Positions 44,173 through 52,399 of a DNA stretch of 64,000 bases are shown here, piece after piece. The stretch's first letter is position 1. The number at the start of each line of letters is the position of its first letter. The notes under the pieces were generated by a model that was given only the letters and a program-made list of their open reading frames with translations, searched no databases and was not told where the DNA came from. Source of the stretch: JAYWGN01 sp043778255 (lineage in GTDB: Bacteria > Bacteroidota > Bacteroidia > Chitinophagales > Chitinophagaceae); NCBI GenBank assembly GCA_043778255.1, contig JAYWGN010000047.1, positions 1 through 64,000 on the forward strand, in the 5' to 3' direction. Both the position numbers and the translations under genes were made by a program.

Positions 44173-44607
44173 TTACAATACCAAATGCTCTCTATGCTTT
44201 ATAGTATCATTGGTAAGTACGGTTACTAATTGTACTTGGTGTATGCTTTTTATTTGGGCTATTATTATTTGCAACTCCAGTTGCGATACAAAGTCGCCTT
44301 TAATGAGCCACAAAAAATCGAGGTGTTTATACTGAGGTAACAAATACTCCCCATCAAACTGATTGGCGTATATGTAATGGGTAAGACAAGTATTTACAAT
44401 TTGGTATTCATACACTGCAAAGTAGTAATGTCGTTCTTTTTTTAGTAGCTCTATTTCGTAAGTGGTATTGTTTCTAAAGTCAAAATGTAAACTTTTATTC
44501 ACTTGCCAACAAAAGTGATAATCCTTTATGGGAGCTACTATGCCCAGTAATTGCACATCTTCAAAAAAGCTGTTGGTAGTATAAGTATTGTCAAATTTTA
44601 TTTTCAT
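44173..44607 (-). CDS. IPExxxVDY-family protein
   Basis: A 144-residue protein of a Bacteroidota-specific family named after its central motif. Here the motif reads LPQYKHLDF, a conservative variant of IPExxxVDY, followed by LWLIKG. The N-terminus (FFEDVQLLGIVAPIKDYHFCWQ) also fits the family. No biochemical role is known. Its start is 6 bp after the M28 peptidase stop on the same strand, so the two are probably co-transcribed. Confidence 0.75.
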   Translation of the reverse strand: MKIKFDNTYTTNSFFEDVQLLGIVAPIKDYHFCWQVNKSLHFDFRNNTTYEIELLKKERHYYFAVYEYQIVNTCLTHYIYANQFDGEYLLPQYKHLDFLWLIKGDFVSQLELQIIIAQIKSIHQVQLVTVLTNDTIKHREHLVL

Positions 44608-44613
44608 ACGGTA

Positions 44614-46293
44614 CTAAAACACAATATCGTATTGTATTATTTTATCCTTACGTTGGGTTACTAATTTGGTGGCATCGCCTTTTTTAAAAGTACCTAATGC
44701 TTTCATATAATTTTCTACACTTGTTACTGTATTATCGCCTAGTTTTATTACTATATCACCGGGTTGTAAGCCAAGTTTTTGTGCTAATTTTCCATCACTA
44801 ACGCCATCAACTTTTACACCACTACCACTATAAGTATAATCGGGCATTATGCCAAGACTTACTGTAAATCGGGTGTTGCTACCACCCATAGCAGTTTCTT
44901 TTGTTTTGGTAAATGTTAGTTTGGGTTTACTATCTGTTTTGCCAATTATACTCAATATGTATTTTATTAAAATGTCCTCGCCAGAGTAGTTTATTTTATC
45001 ATAATCATCGGTAGGTTTGTGGTAGTCGCTATGTGTGCCCGTAAAGAAAAATAGTACCGGAATCCCTTTGCGGTAAAAGCTACTATGATCACTGGGGCCG
45101 GTACCACTACTATCGAGTTTGGGTTGTAGTATACTCCACTTGTCGGTAGTGGTAATAACCTCACCCCAAGTAGGCGATGTGCCAAAGCCGCCTATGGTAA
45201 AGGCTTTGGTGCTATCGTTAAGGCGGCCTACCATATCCATATTTATCATATAATTAATAGTACTTGTATCTATTGTGCTGTGTTCTATAAAGTATTTACT
45301 ACCGTACAAGCCTAACTCCTCACCACTAAAGTTGATAAACAAATAATTGTTGTTCGTAAATTTTGAAGTTTTTAAAAGCCTTGCCATTTCAATAGTAGCA
45401 GCTACACCACTTGCATTATCATCGGCTCCATTATGTATCAGCTTTGGTTCGCCGTTATAAAGGCTATTATGATCTTCGCCATAGCCTAGGTGGTCATAAT
45501 GTGCACCTATTATTATAGTGGTACTAGCTTTATTATCTATATATCCTATTATATTAGTACCAGTTCTTTTTTTATTATTTATAGCAATTTTTAATTTTAT
45601 TTCTACGGCCTCATTTATACTTTTTATATACTTTTTAAATGCCTCTTTTGTTAGGTACACAAGGGCAATTTTTTCGGGTATTTCATTTGCTTTTTTGTCA
45701 AATAATAAATTGTCGTTAAGCTTAGCTGAGCTGTTATAAAGTAGTATTGCAGTAGCACCTTTGGCAATATATTCTTTAATTTTTTGGTTAAGTATAGGTG
45801 TTATATCAAAGTGTGGATTGCTCTCGTTTTTTACTAGTTCATCTTTAAGGTCGTAGAACCAAGTGGTATGTGCATCTTTCAGTATTGGTGATACTATTTC
45901 GTTAACCTCAGCATTGCCACTATTGTTGAGCGGAAAGTAATCTTTGTAGGGTTGTAAGCTTACATCGTTAATATAAAAGGTAGAAAAATTTTCAAACTGT
46001 TTGCCTTCATTTACATCAAAGGTTTGAAAGTAGCTGCCATTATCCCCTTTCGGCAAAATGCCGATGCTACTGTACTGATTTTTTATATAACTAGCCGCCA
46101 ACTGTTCGCCAATAGTGCCTGTTCGTCTGCCTTGTAGGCTATCACTAGCTAATATTTGCAAGTGCTGTTGCAGGTTTGTTACTAAGTTTGGTAATTCAGT
46201 TTCAGTAAGTTTTTTATTCTTTTTTCTTTTTTGGGCAAATGCATTTGCCTGAAATATAAATAAAATACTCACCAATAATAAGGAAACTTTCAT
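44614..46293 (-). CDS. M28-family zinc metallopeptidase with PA and PDZ domains
   Basis: A 559-residue exported aminopeptidase-type enzyme. A signal peptide (LLLVSILFIFQANAFAQ) is followed by an inserted protease-associated domain (about 110-240). The catalytic M28 domain carries the zinc ligands and base in GAHYDHLGYG, NGADDNASGVAAT, FSGEELGLYGS, NMDMVGR and GTHSDYHKPTDD. The C-terminal 90 residues form a PDZ domain (GKLAQKLGLQPGDIVIKLGD). It trims peptides in the periplasm or outside the cell. A TAATTTTG box (46326-46319) precedes it. Confidence 0.93.
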   Translation of the reverse strand: MKVSLLLVSILFIFQANAFAQKRKKNKKLTETELPNLVTNLQQHLQILASDSLQGRRTGTIGEQLAASYIKNQYSSIGILPKGDNGSYFQTFDVNEGKQFENFSTFYINDVSLQPYKDYFPLNNSGNAEVNEIVSPILKDAHTTWFYDLKDELVKNESNPHFDITPILNQKIKEYIAKGATAILLYNSSAKLNDNLLFDKKANEIPEKIALVYLTKEAFKKYIKSINEAVEIKLKIAINNKKRTGTNIIGYIDNKASTTIIIGAHYDHLGYGEDHNSLYNGEPKLIHNGADDNASGVAATIEMARLLKTSKFTNNNYLFINFSGEELGLYGSKYFIEHSTIDTSTINYMINMDMVGRLNDSTKAFTIGGFGTSPTWGEVITTTDKWSILQPKLDSSGTGPSDHSSFYRKGIPVLFFFTGTHSDYHKPTDDYDKINYSGEDILIKYILSIIGKTDSKPKLTFTKTKETAMGGSNTRFTVSLGIMPDYTYSGSGVKVDGVSDGKLAQKLGLQPGDIVIKLGDNTVTSVENYMKALGTFKKGDATKLVTQRKDKIIQYDIVF

Positions 46294-46318
46294 GCTGTTT
46301 ATTTTTCTTTGCTTAACA

Positions 46319-46326
46319 CAAAATTA
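46319..46326 (-). promoter_or_regulatory. -7 box of the M28 peptidase gene
   Basis: TAATTTTG on the minus strand, leaving a leader of about 25 nt. Confidence 0.4.
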
Positions 46327-46417
46327 AGTTTGGTTTACGGCATTTAGTCATTTACTTAAGTAATTATTTTTTTAGCGTAGCTAAATACATTACACAATAA
46401 CTATATTTACATTTACT

Positions 46418-47434
46418 ATGAAAATTTTATTATCATGTGCTTTTATACTTTCCATTTTTTTTGCTTGCAAAAAACCAAAACTTATAGATGAACCGCCCAT
46501 TACCTATACCGATATGTACACTATAGTTGGGCGCAAAATTTATAACTACAACACCCCAAAGCAATATATTGGTGCCAATGCCTTACATACATTTGGTGGT
46601 GGCAGTTATGATATGAATAGCTGGAAACTTGATATTGTAAGGGAGTTTGTAGGCAATATGCGAGATAACCCACTTACAGGTGCAGTACTGCAAGATGCTA
46701 CGGGCAGCTACCTCCACCCTCTGCAAAAGGTGGTTGATAGTAATAGATTGCAAGGTAAAATTACGCTACTTTGCCCCTTTAGGTGGGATGGTACAGTTGC
46801 TACCGAATATACAGGCAAACGACCAACTACTGTAAGTTGGTATGCAGCTCATAAAGCCAAGCTTATGGAGTGGGCAACACACTTTAAAAACCAGCCCGAT
46901 GTATGGCTCGAATTGTGGAATGAACCTTACCGATATGACCGTACAGATGGTTATACTGATGCTATATGGGTAGCCGAAATGAACGAAATGGTAGCCACAA
47001 TAAGAACCACAGGTAACACCAACATTGTACTTGTACCAGTAGCCGAACAGGGGCAAGATGAGTCCGTATTGATAAATAAAGCATGCAGTTTTTTACAAAA
47101 TAAAAAAAATATATTGTTTGATATACATGCTTACGAAAAATGGTTGCTAGTGGCTAATAGTGCTATGGGTAATAGGTTACAGCAATTGCAGCAATATAAT
47201 ATACCAGTACTATTTGGCGAAACTGCACCTGTAAATGCTGGAGTATTAATGAACCCTACACCACTACTGGATAGCCTATATAAGTATGGCATTAGCACTT
47301 GTGCTTGGCTTTGGAAATACGATACCAACGACCAAGATGCACTGCTTACAACTAACGGAATGCCCAACAATACTAATAATAACAATTGGGGTAGTAGCTA
47401 TAAGTTATTTAGCAGTAAGCCACGTAACCCTTAA
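46418..47434 (+). CDS. GH5-type glycoside hydrolase lipoprotein
   Basis: A 338-residue lipoprotein (lipobox FFAC, Cys about 17) with the (beta/alpha)8 fold of glycoside hydrolase family 5. The acid/base Glu lies in VWLELWNEPYRYD and the nucleophile Glu in IPVLFGETAPVN. HTFGGGSYDMNSW and ILFDIHAYEKW also fit. It probably cleaves a beta-glucan or beta-mannan on the cell surface; the exact substrate is not evident. There is no carbohydrate-binding module and no SusC/D pair nearby. It is convergent with an esterase gene 11 bp away. Confidence 0.88.
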   Translation: MKILLSCAFILSIFFACKKPKLIDEPPITYTDMYTIVGRKIYNYNTPKQYIGANALHTFGGGSYDMNSWKLDIVREFVGNMRDNPLTGAVLQDATGSYLHPLQKVVDSNRLQGKITLLCPFRWDGTVATEYTGKRPTTVSWYAAHKAKLMEWATHFKNQPDVWLELWNEPYRYDRTDGYTDAIWVAEMNEMVATIRTTGNTNIVLVPVAEQGQDESVLINKACSFLQNKKNILFDIHAYEKWLLVANSAMGNRLQQLQQYNIPVLFGETAPVNAGVLMNPTPLLDSLYKYGISTCAWLWKYDTNDQDALLTTNGMPNNTNNNNWGSSYKLFSSKPRNP

Positions 47435-47445
47435 TTTTTTTTATA

Positions 47446-48174
47446 TTAAAATTTTGTATCAATAAAGTAAGGTAACATTTTACGCCATGTAGGCCAATCA
47501 TGTGTAATATCGGTACCCCAAATATCAATTATATGCCCAATTCCTTTGCTTTGCAATACACCCGAAAATCTTCTGTTGGCCTCTGGATCTTCATAAGCAC
47601 CACTGCCGGTGGCTAATACAATTTTGCCATTTCTTATTTGGGTTAATGTATCGTGGTTGGTAAGGTTTGGTATATAATGTATGGGTGAGTTAAAATATAC
47701 TTCGTCGTTATAAAAGCCTTTGCTGTACTCGGTTAGGTCGTATACACCACTCATAGCTATTACCCCATTTATGAGGTCGGGTCGTTTGAGGTACAGGTTC
47801 ATACTATGCAAAGCACCAAACGAGGCCCCACTTATTACTACTGGTGTTTCGGGGCTTGTATTGGTTTTTATAAAGGGTATTACCTCATCGTATATATAGT
47901 TGTTGAACTGTTGGTGTCGTTCTATTTTTTGGTGGCCACTTATATTATTATTTAGCCAACTTTCGTTGTTAATACTATTAACCGAAAAAACTTTTATTTT
48001 ACCCGTATTTATAAAATGAGCCAAGGCATCAATTAATTGAAAACGTTCATACTCCAAGTAATCGGCAGCAGCTGTAGGTACTAATAGTAAGGCAAAGCCA
48101 CTGTAGCCATAACTTACTATGGGCATATCTTTATGTAGGTTATGGCTGTACCAACTCATTGTATGTTTTTCCAT
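47446..48174 (-). CDS. Alpha/beta-hydrolase esterase
   Basis: A 242-residue hydrolase of the putative-esterase (esterase D-like) group. The nucleophile elbow is GASFGALHS (Ser about residue 117) and the catalytic His is in THDWPTWRKML near the end. No signal peptide is seen, so the protein is cytoplasmic. The substrate is unknown; the neighbouring GH5 gene might suggest an acylated sugar, but they are on opposite strands and the link is weak. Confidence 0.85.
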   Translation of the reverse strand: MEKHTMSWYSHNLHKDMPIVSYGYSGFALLLVPTAAADYLEYERFQLIDALAHFINTGKIKVFSVNSINNESWLNNNISGHQKIERHQQFNNYIYDEVIPFIKTNTSPETPVVISGASFGALHSMNLYLKRPDLINGVIAMSGVYDLTEYSKGFYNDEVYFNSPIHYIPNLTNHDTLTQIRNGKIVLATGSGAYEDPEANRRFSGVLQSKGIGHIIDIWGTDITHDWPTWRKMLPYFIDTKF

Positions 48175-48234
48175 AGTTTTTATAATTTTAATAAAAGTAT
48201 ATAATTGGCAGCAAAGTACACAATTTATATCCGG

Positions 48235-50379
48235 TTATAATTTTATAAGCCCAAGTATTATCATATTCTCATACTCCAACAATGCATTATCGTTGGTATA
48301 GGTTACTGCATTTTGCTTGTCTTCAAGCTTTTCATTTTCATTATTTATACTGTCAATTTTTCGTTGGTTAGTTTGTTTTTGTAGTTCTATTTTTCTATTA
48401 TTTTCGGGGTCAGTATTATTATTAGGTGTATAATTTTGTTTAGCACCTTCTAATTCTAGCTTTCCATTGCTACCCATTATATAGGTTTGGTTTACCTTAC
48501 ATTCAAAAGTGTAGTCATTATTTCTGCTTCTACGCCTATACACTCTTTGTCCATTATCCCATTTTTCGGTAGTGGTAAAGTTATAGGGGTTTAGTTTGTT
48601 GGTACTTTCATCAAATATTATTTTTTTACCAGTAGGTACTTGTATTATTACAATAACTTCTTGCAATCTAAATTTTTCATTTTTGCTTATAGCAATATGG
48701 CTGCCGAGGTCTATTATACTATCAGTAATGCTGTAATTAAATGCAATTTTATTTGCAATATCGTTAGCTGCTTTTTTGTTATTACCTCTACTATATTTTT
48801 GTAAGTAGGTGTGAAATAAGCTGTCGTTGCTTTGCTCTACTTTCACTTTTATATTTGCATATTTTATGGTATCATTAGTTATGTCAAATCCTGGTTCATC
48901 TATATTAATCCATGGTATTTCGCCACTATAATTTATTTCGGGTTCGGTTACTATTACCTTGTATTTACTATTAGTAGGCTGTTGGGTGGTAAGGTCGGTT
49001 AGTTGGGTTGTATAGGTTTGGTTATTGTATTTAAAATTATTTAGTACACTTGCAGCAAAGCATATTGCCGATATAAAACCTATAAAAAATAGGGAGGCCA
49101 TTGCAAATTTAATTGGCTTAATATTTCTTTTTATTTTAAATATACGACGTACAAGCCATACAATAAATGCTATACCCGGAATGATTAAAAACAATAGTGT
49201 ACCATAAGCAAATACCGTTTGCCAAAAGCCACTAATTACAAACTCTTTTAATGGCCATATACTACCTGCACCTAACAGTATTGTAAATAAGCTAAGTAGT
49301 ATAGTAATGGCTATAATACCACCAATAAATAAGCCAAACCCTTTAATGAGTAACCCAATACCATGCCCCAAAGTACGAGTGGCAGTACGCCCTACGGTGG
49401 TTACCCTACTTGCTGCCTCATTAGCACGGTTAGTAAATGTAGTACTATATTGGTTGGTTTGTTTACCCCATTCGGTAGCTTTATCACTTACTTGCTGTCC
49501 AAATTGTTGTGCTTTGCTACCAAAGTTTTTAATGCCGTCTTGCACATTATTTTTAATACTATTCAAGTCAAGTTTTTCACCTTTCATGGCCATTTTTTCT
49601 TGTACTGTTTTGGCTAATGGTATTATCCACCACAGTATAAAGTAGGTAACTGTAGTAGTGCCAGCAAAGCTCATACTAAAAAATTGGTTGCCTGAAAAAA
49701 TATCGTGAAATGCTATTCTAGAGAAGCTATGAAGTATAGAAAAAATAAATGGAGCAGCAAATATTAACCGAGGTATCCATACCTCAATACCAAAGTAATT
49801 GGCAATACCACTTGCTACACCACCTATCATACTGTCATTCTCATCTCTATATAATCGGCGTTGGTTACTTGCTACCACTTGGTTGCTTTGGGGTAGTACA
49901 ATCCAAAGTATAAGGTATAGTAGTACACCTGTACCTGCACCAAATACCAGTACAGCAAATATGAGCCTTACTACAGTAGTATCAATATTAAAATAGTTGG
50001 CAACACCACTACATACACCACCTAACATTTTATCCATACTGTTTCTATACAGTTTTTCTCGTCTTACAAATTGCCTAGTATCGTTGTAGTTTGTATTATT
50101 ATTTTGAGGTTCGGGTTGTTCTTCAAAATCCTCAGGCTTGCCTATGGCTTTTGCCACTTCATTTACATCTGTTATGGTTATACATGTAGCACCTTTTTGT
50201 TGCTTATCGTAAAATATTTCGGCAATCCTATTTTCAATATCGGCAATTATTTCTTCTTGTCCTTCTTCATTGCTAAAGTATTTTTTGAGGCTCTCCAAGT
50301 AGTTTTGAAGTTCGGTATAAGCATCTTCTTCAATATTGATTAGGCGTCCACTAAAGTTTATATTTATTATCTTTTTCAT
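48235..50379 (-). CDS. Double PspC-domain membrane protein
   Basis: A 714-residue protein. An N-terminal helical domain (ISF-type, about 1-90, EEGQEEIIADIENRIAEIF) is followed by two PspC domains (KMLGGVCSGVANYFNIDTT, about 115-165, and SMIGGVASGIANYFGIEVW, about 185-260). Several membrane helices and a large beta-rich exported region complete it. PspC proteins sense or respond to envelope stress. Its upstream neighbour padR (40 bp away, same strand) probably controls it. This padR-PspC pairing is common in Bacteroidota. Confidence 0.88.
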   Translation of the reverse strand: MKKIININFSGRLINIEEDAYTELQNYLESLKKYFSNEEGQEEIIADIENRIAEIFYDKQQKGATCITITDVNEVAKAIGKPEDFEEQPEPQNNNTNYNDTRQFVRREKLYRNSMDKMLGGVCSGVANYFNIDTTVVRLIFAVLVFGAGTGVLLYLILWIVLPQSNQVVASNQRRLYRDENDSMIGGVASGIANYFGIEVWIPRLIFAAPFIFSILHSFSRIAFHDIFSGNQFFSMSFAGTTTVTYFILWWIIPLAKTVQEKMAMKGEKLDLNSIKNNVQDGIKNFGSKAQQFGQQVSDKATEWGKQTNQYSTTFTNRANEAASRVTTVGRTATRTLGHGIGLLIKGFGLFIGGIIAITILLSLFTILLGAGSIWPLKEFVISGFWQTVFAYGTLLFLIIPGIAFIVWLVRRIFKIKRNIKPIKFAMASLFFIGFISAICFAASVLNNFKYNNQTYTTQLTDLTTQQPTNSKYKVIVTEPEINYSGEIPWINIDEPGFDITNDTIKYANIKVKVEQSNDSLFHTYLQKYSRGNNKKAANDIANKIAFNYSITDSIIDLGSHIAISKNEKFRLQEVIVIIQVPTGKKIIFDESTNKLNPYNFTTTEKWDNGQRVYRRRSRNNDYTFECKVNQTYIMGSNGKLELEGAKQNYTPNNNTDPENNRKIELQKQTNQRKIDSINNENEKLEDKQNAVTYTNDNALLEYENMIILGLIKL

Positions 50380-50419
50380 AAATTTATTGTATTGTTATTT
50401 TTTATGTTTATTTAATTTC

Positions 50420-50764
50420 TTAACTTCTTAATTGGTTTTCGCTATTGGTTATTTTATTTACGGCAGCTGCTAATTCTTTCCAGGTGTTTTCCAAATCATT
50501 GTAAAATGCTTCACCAATTGGTGTAAGGCTAAAGTATTTGCGTGGTGGACCACCGCTACTTTCTACCCATCTATAACTTAGCATTTCGGCATTTTTAAGC
50601 CTTGTAAGTAATGGGTACAATGTGCCTTCAAGTATATTCAAATTGGCCATTTTCATTTCCTCTACTATATCACTTGGGTAGGCTTCTCCTTTTTTTATAA
50701 CCGATAAAATACAGAATTCTAAAATTCCTTTTTTCATCTGGCTTTGTGTATTATCTAAATTCAT
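50420..50764 (-). CDS. PadR-family transcriptional regulator
   Basis: A 114-residue winged-helix repressor of the short PadR subfamily: QMKKGILEFCILSVIKKGEAY, ILEGTLYPLLTRLKNAEML and GGPPRKYFSLTPIG are all diagnostic. It lacks a large C-terminal domain and should be a dimer. The ATG at 50764 was preferred to a TTG eight codons upstream. A 16-bp palindrome over its promoter suggests autoregulation together with the PspC gene. Confidence 0.93.
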   Translation of the reverse strand: MNLDNTQSQMKKGILEFCILSVIKKGEAYPSDIVEEMKMANLNILEGTLYPLLTRLKNAEMLSYRWVESSGGPPRKYFSLTPIGEAFYNDLENTWKELAAAVNKITNSENQLRS

Positions 50765-51100
50765 TAGGTTAGTATTAAGTGTTATCAACTAATTAACAAT
50801 ACAAAGATATGTATATTAGTTAGTATTATGCAATGTATAGTAGTGTAAGTGGCAAATGTTATTTTCTATCGTATTGATAATCAATATAATATTTTTAATT
50901 ATTAAGTATTAAGTGGTACTAACGGTAAGGCTTTATGTATTATATATACAACACTTTAGCGTTGGTTGTACTTTTTTTGCTTAGGCAAAATGCAATTGAG
51001 GGTAAAATATGCGCTGTTAAAAGTTGCTATTTTTTTGAATTAAACTACCCGTTCCATATATCAATTAAATAATCATTGTTGACTTATTATTCACGAAATA
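50765..51100. other. Gene-free stretch upstream of padR
   Basis: Apart from the padR leader and promoter (50799-50814), it holds a small hairpin TTTTGC-TTAG-GCAAAA (50975-50990). The rest is AT-rich, and I see no gene, RNA or terminator. Confidence 0.5.
50799..50814 (-). promoter_or_regulatory. padR promoter with overlapping palindromic operator
   Basis: On the minus strand TATCTTTG (50809-50802) is the -7 box. The palindrome ATACA-N6-TGTAT (50799-50814) covers it completely, so a bound dimer would block RNA polymerase. The spacing resembles known PadR sites. Confidence 0.55.
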
Positions 51101-51670
51101 TCAAAAATCAATATCTTCATATACATCGGCTAATTCGACTGTAGTAGCAGTAGTATCTAGTACAAAACTTTCGTTCAAGGTTTTATACTCGGTTAATTGC
51201 CAACTTCCGTCATTATTTTTTACAAATTTTTCAACACCTACTTTTTCGCTATCTACCAATATATATTCCTGTAGGGTTGGTATATCTCTGTATAGTGTAA
51301 ATTTGCCACCCTTATCATAATCTCTGGTGCTTTTGCTTAACACTTCAATTATAATACATGGATTTGTTATGGTATCAAAATCATCATCTGTTGTAATTGG
51401 TTTGCCACATATAATTAGTATATCTGGGTAGGTGTATAATGTGTTTTTTGGTATATGAGTTCTAGTATTAGAGCTAAAAGGCCTACAACCTTTTTTCTTT
51501 AATTTTTTCCTAAGGTCATACATCAAGTTATCTACTATTACACTATGTTTTAAGCTAGTGCCACTCATTGCAAATATTTCTCCTTTATAATATTCGTGTT
51601 TCTCTAATGCCTCTCTTTCGGCAGCTAGGTATTCTTGCTCGGTTATATATTGGGCTTGTGGTGTTGCCAT
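51101..51670 (-). CDS. Uma2-family PD-(D/E)XK nuclease, downstream copy
   Basis: A 189-residue protein of the Uma2/DUF820 restriction-endonuclease-like fold. The N-terminus ITEQEYLAAEREALEKHEYY, the catalytic-type Asp in LYTYPDILIICG and the Glu in CIIIEVLSKSTRDYDKGGK are visible. It is the second gene of a tandem pair with the gene ending 42 bp upstream. The two are almost identical at both ends but diverge around residues 38-75 (here TSLKHSVIVDNLMYDLRKKL). Natural targets of Uma2 proteins are unknown. Confidence 0.85.
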   Translation of the reverse strand: MATPQAQYITEQEYLAAEREALEKHEYYKGEIFAMSGTSLKHSVIVDNLMYDLRKKLKKKGCRPFSSNTRTHIPKNTLYTYPDILIICGKPITTDDDFDTITNPCIIIEVLSKSTRDYDKGGKFTLYRDIPTLQEYILVDSEKVGVEKFVKNNDGSWQLTEYKTLNESFVLDTTATTVELADVYEDIDF

Positions 51671-51712
51671 TGCTATTATTTTAGTAATATAATTTTTAAA
51701 TTAAACTATTCC

Positions 51713-52288
51713 CTAAGGTTTAAATACTACAGCCTCATATACATCAACTAAAGCAACTGTAGTAGCAGTAGTATCTATTACAAAGCTATCGTTCAAGGTT
51801 TTATACTCAGTTAATTGCCAACTTCCGTCTTTATTTTTTACAAATTTTTCAACACCTACTTTTTCACTATCTACCAGTATATATTCTTGTAGGGTTGGTA
51901 TATCTCTGTATAGCGTAAACTTGCCACCCTTATCATAATCTCTGGTGCTTTTGCTTAATATTTCTATTATTACACTTGGGTTGGTTATAGTGTCAAAATC
52001 ATCGTCAGTCATTGCTGGCTCACCACATACAATTACAATATCAGGGTAGGTGTATAGCGTATTTTTAGGAATATATATTCTTAAATCAGAAGTAAAAGGA
52101 GTACATTTTTTTCCTCTTAATTTAGATCCAACATCTACCATTATGTTGCTACTAATTTTAACATGTTTAAAACTTGCACCACTCATTGCAAATATTTCAC
52201 CTTTATAATATTCGTGTTTCTCTAATGCCTCTCTTTCGGTAGCTAGGTATTCTTGCTCGGTTATATATTGGGGTTGTGGTGTTGCCAT
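51713..52288 (-). CDS. Uma2-family PD-(D/E)XK nuclease, upstream copy
   Basis: A 191-residue paralogue of its downstream neighbour, with the same motifs (LYTYPDIVIVCG, VIIEILSKSTRDYDKGGK). The middle segment reads ASFKHVKISSNIMVDVGSKL, clearly different from the other copy. A TAAATTTG box (52313-52306) lies 17 nt upstream, so this is the promoter-proximal gene of the pair. Such genes are often present in many copies in Bacteroidota and Cyanobacteria genomes. Confidence 0.85.
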   Translation of the reverse strand: MATPQPQYITEQEYLATEREALEKHEYYKGEIFAMSGASFKHVKISSNIMVDVGSKLRGKKCTPFTSDLRIYIPKNTLYTYPDIVIVCGEPAMTDDDFDTITNPSVIIEILSKSTRDYDKGGKFTLYRDIPTLQEYILVDSEKVGVEKFVKNKDGSWQLTEYKTLNDSFVIDTTATTVALVDVYEAVVFKP

Positions 52289-52305
52289 TAATACTACATT
52301 TTATA

Positions 52306-52313
52306 CAAATTTA
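52306..52313 (-). promoter_or_regulatory. -7 box of the Uma2 pair
   Basis: TAAATTTG on the minus strand, leaving a 17-nt gap to the ATG. Confidence 0.4.
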
Positions 52314-52399
52314 CATTTTTTATTAACATCTAATTTGCCATTATTATTTTACCAATATTTCAATAGTACCTAACTTTACAACAATAAATATTTATAAAT

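Noticed and set aside
51101..52288. Uma2 pair as part of a defence island
   Set aside because: Flanking genes are a PadR regulator, a subtilisin and housekeeping genes; no restriction, toxin-antitoxin or phage genes nearby.
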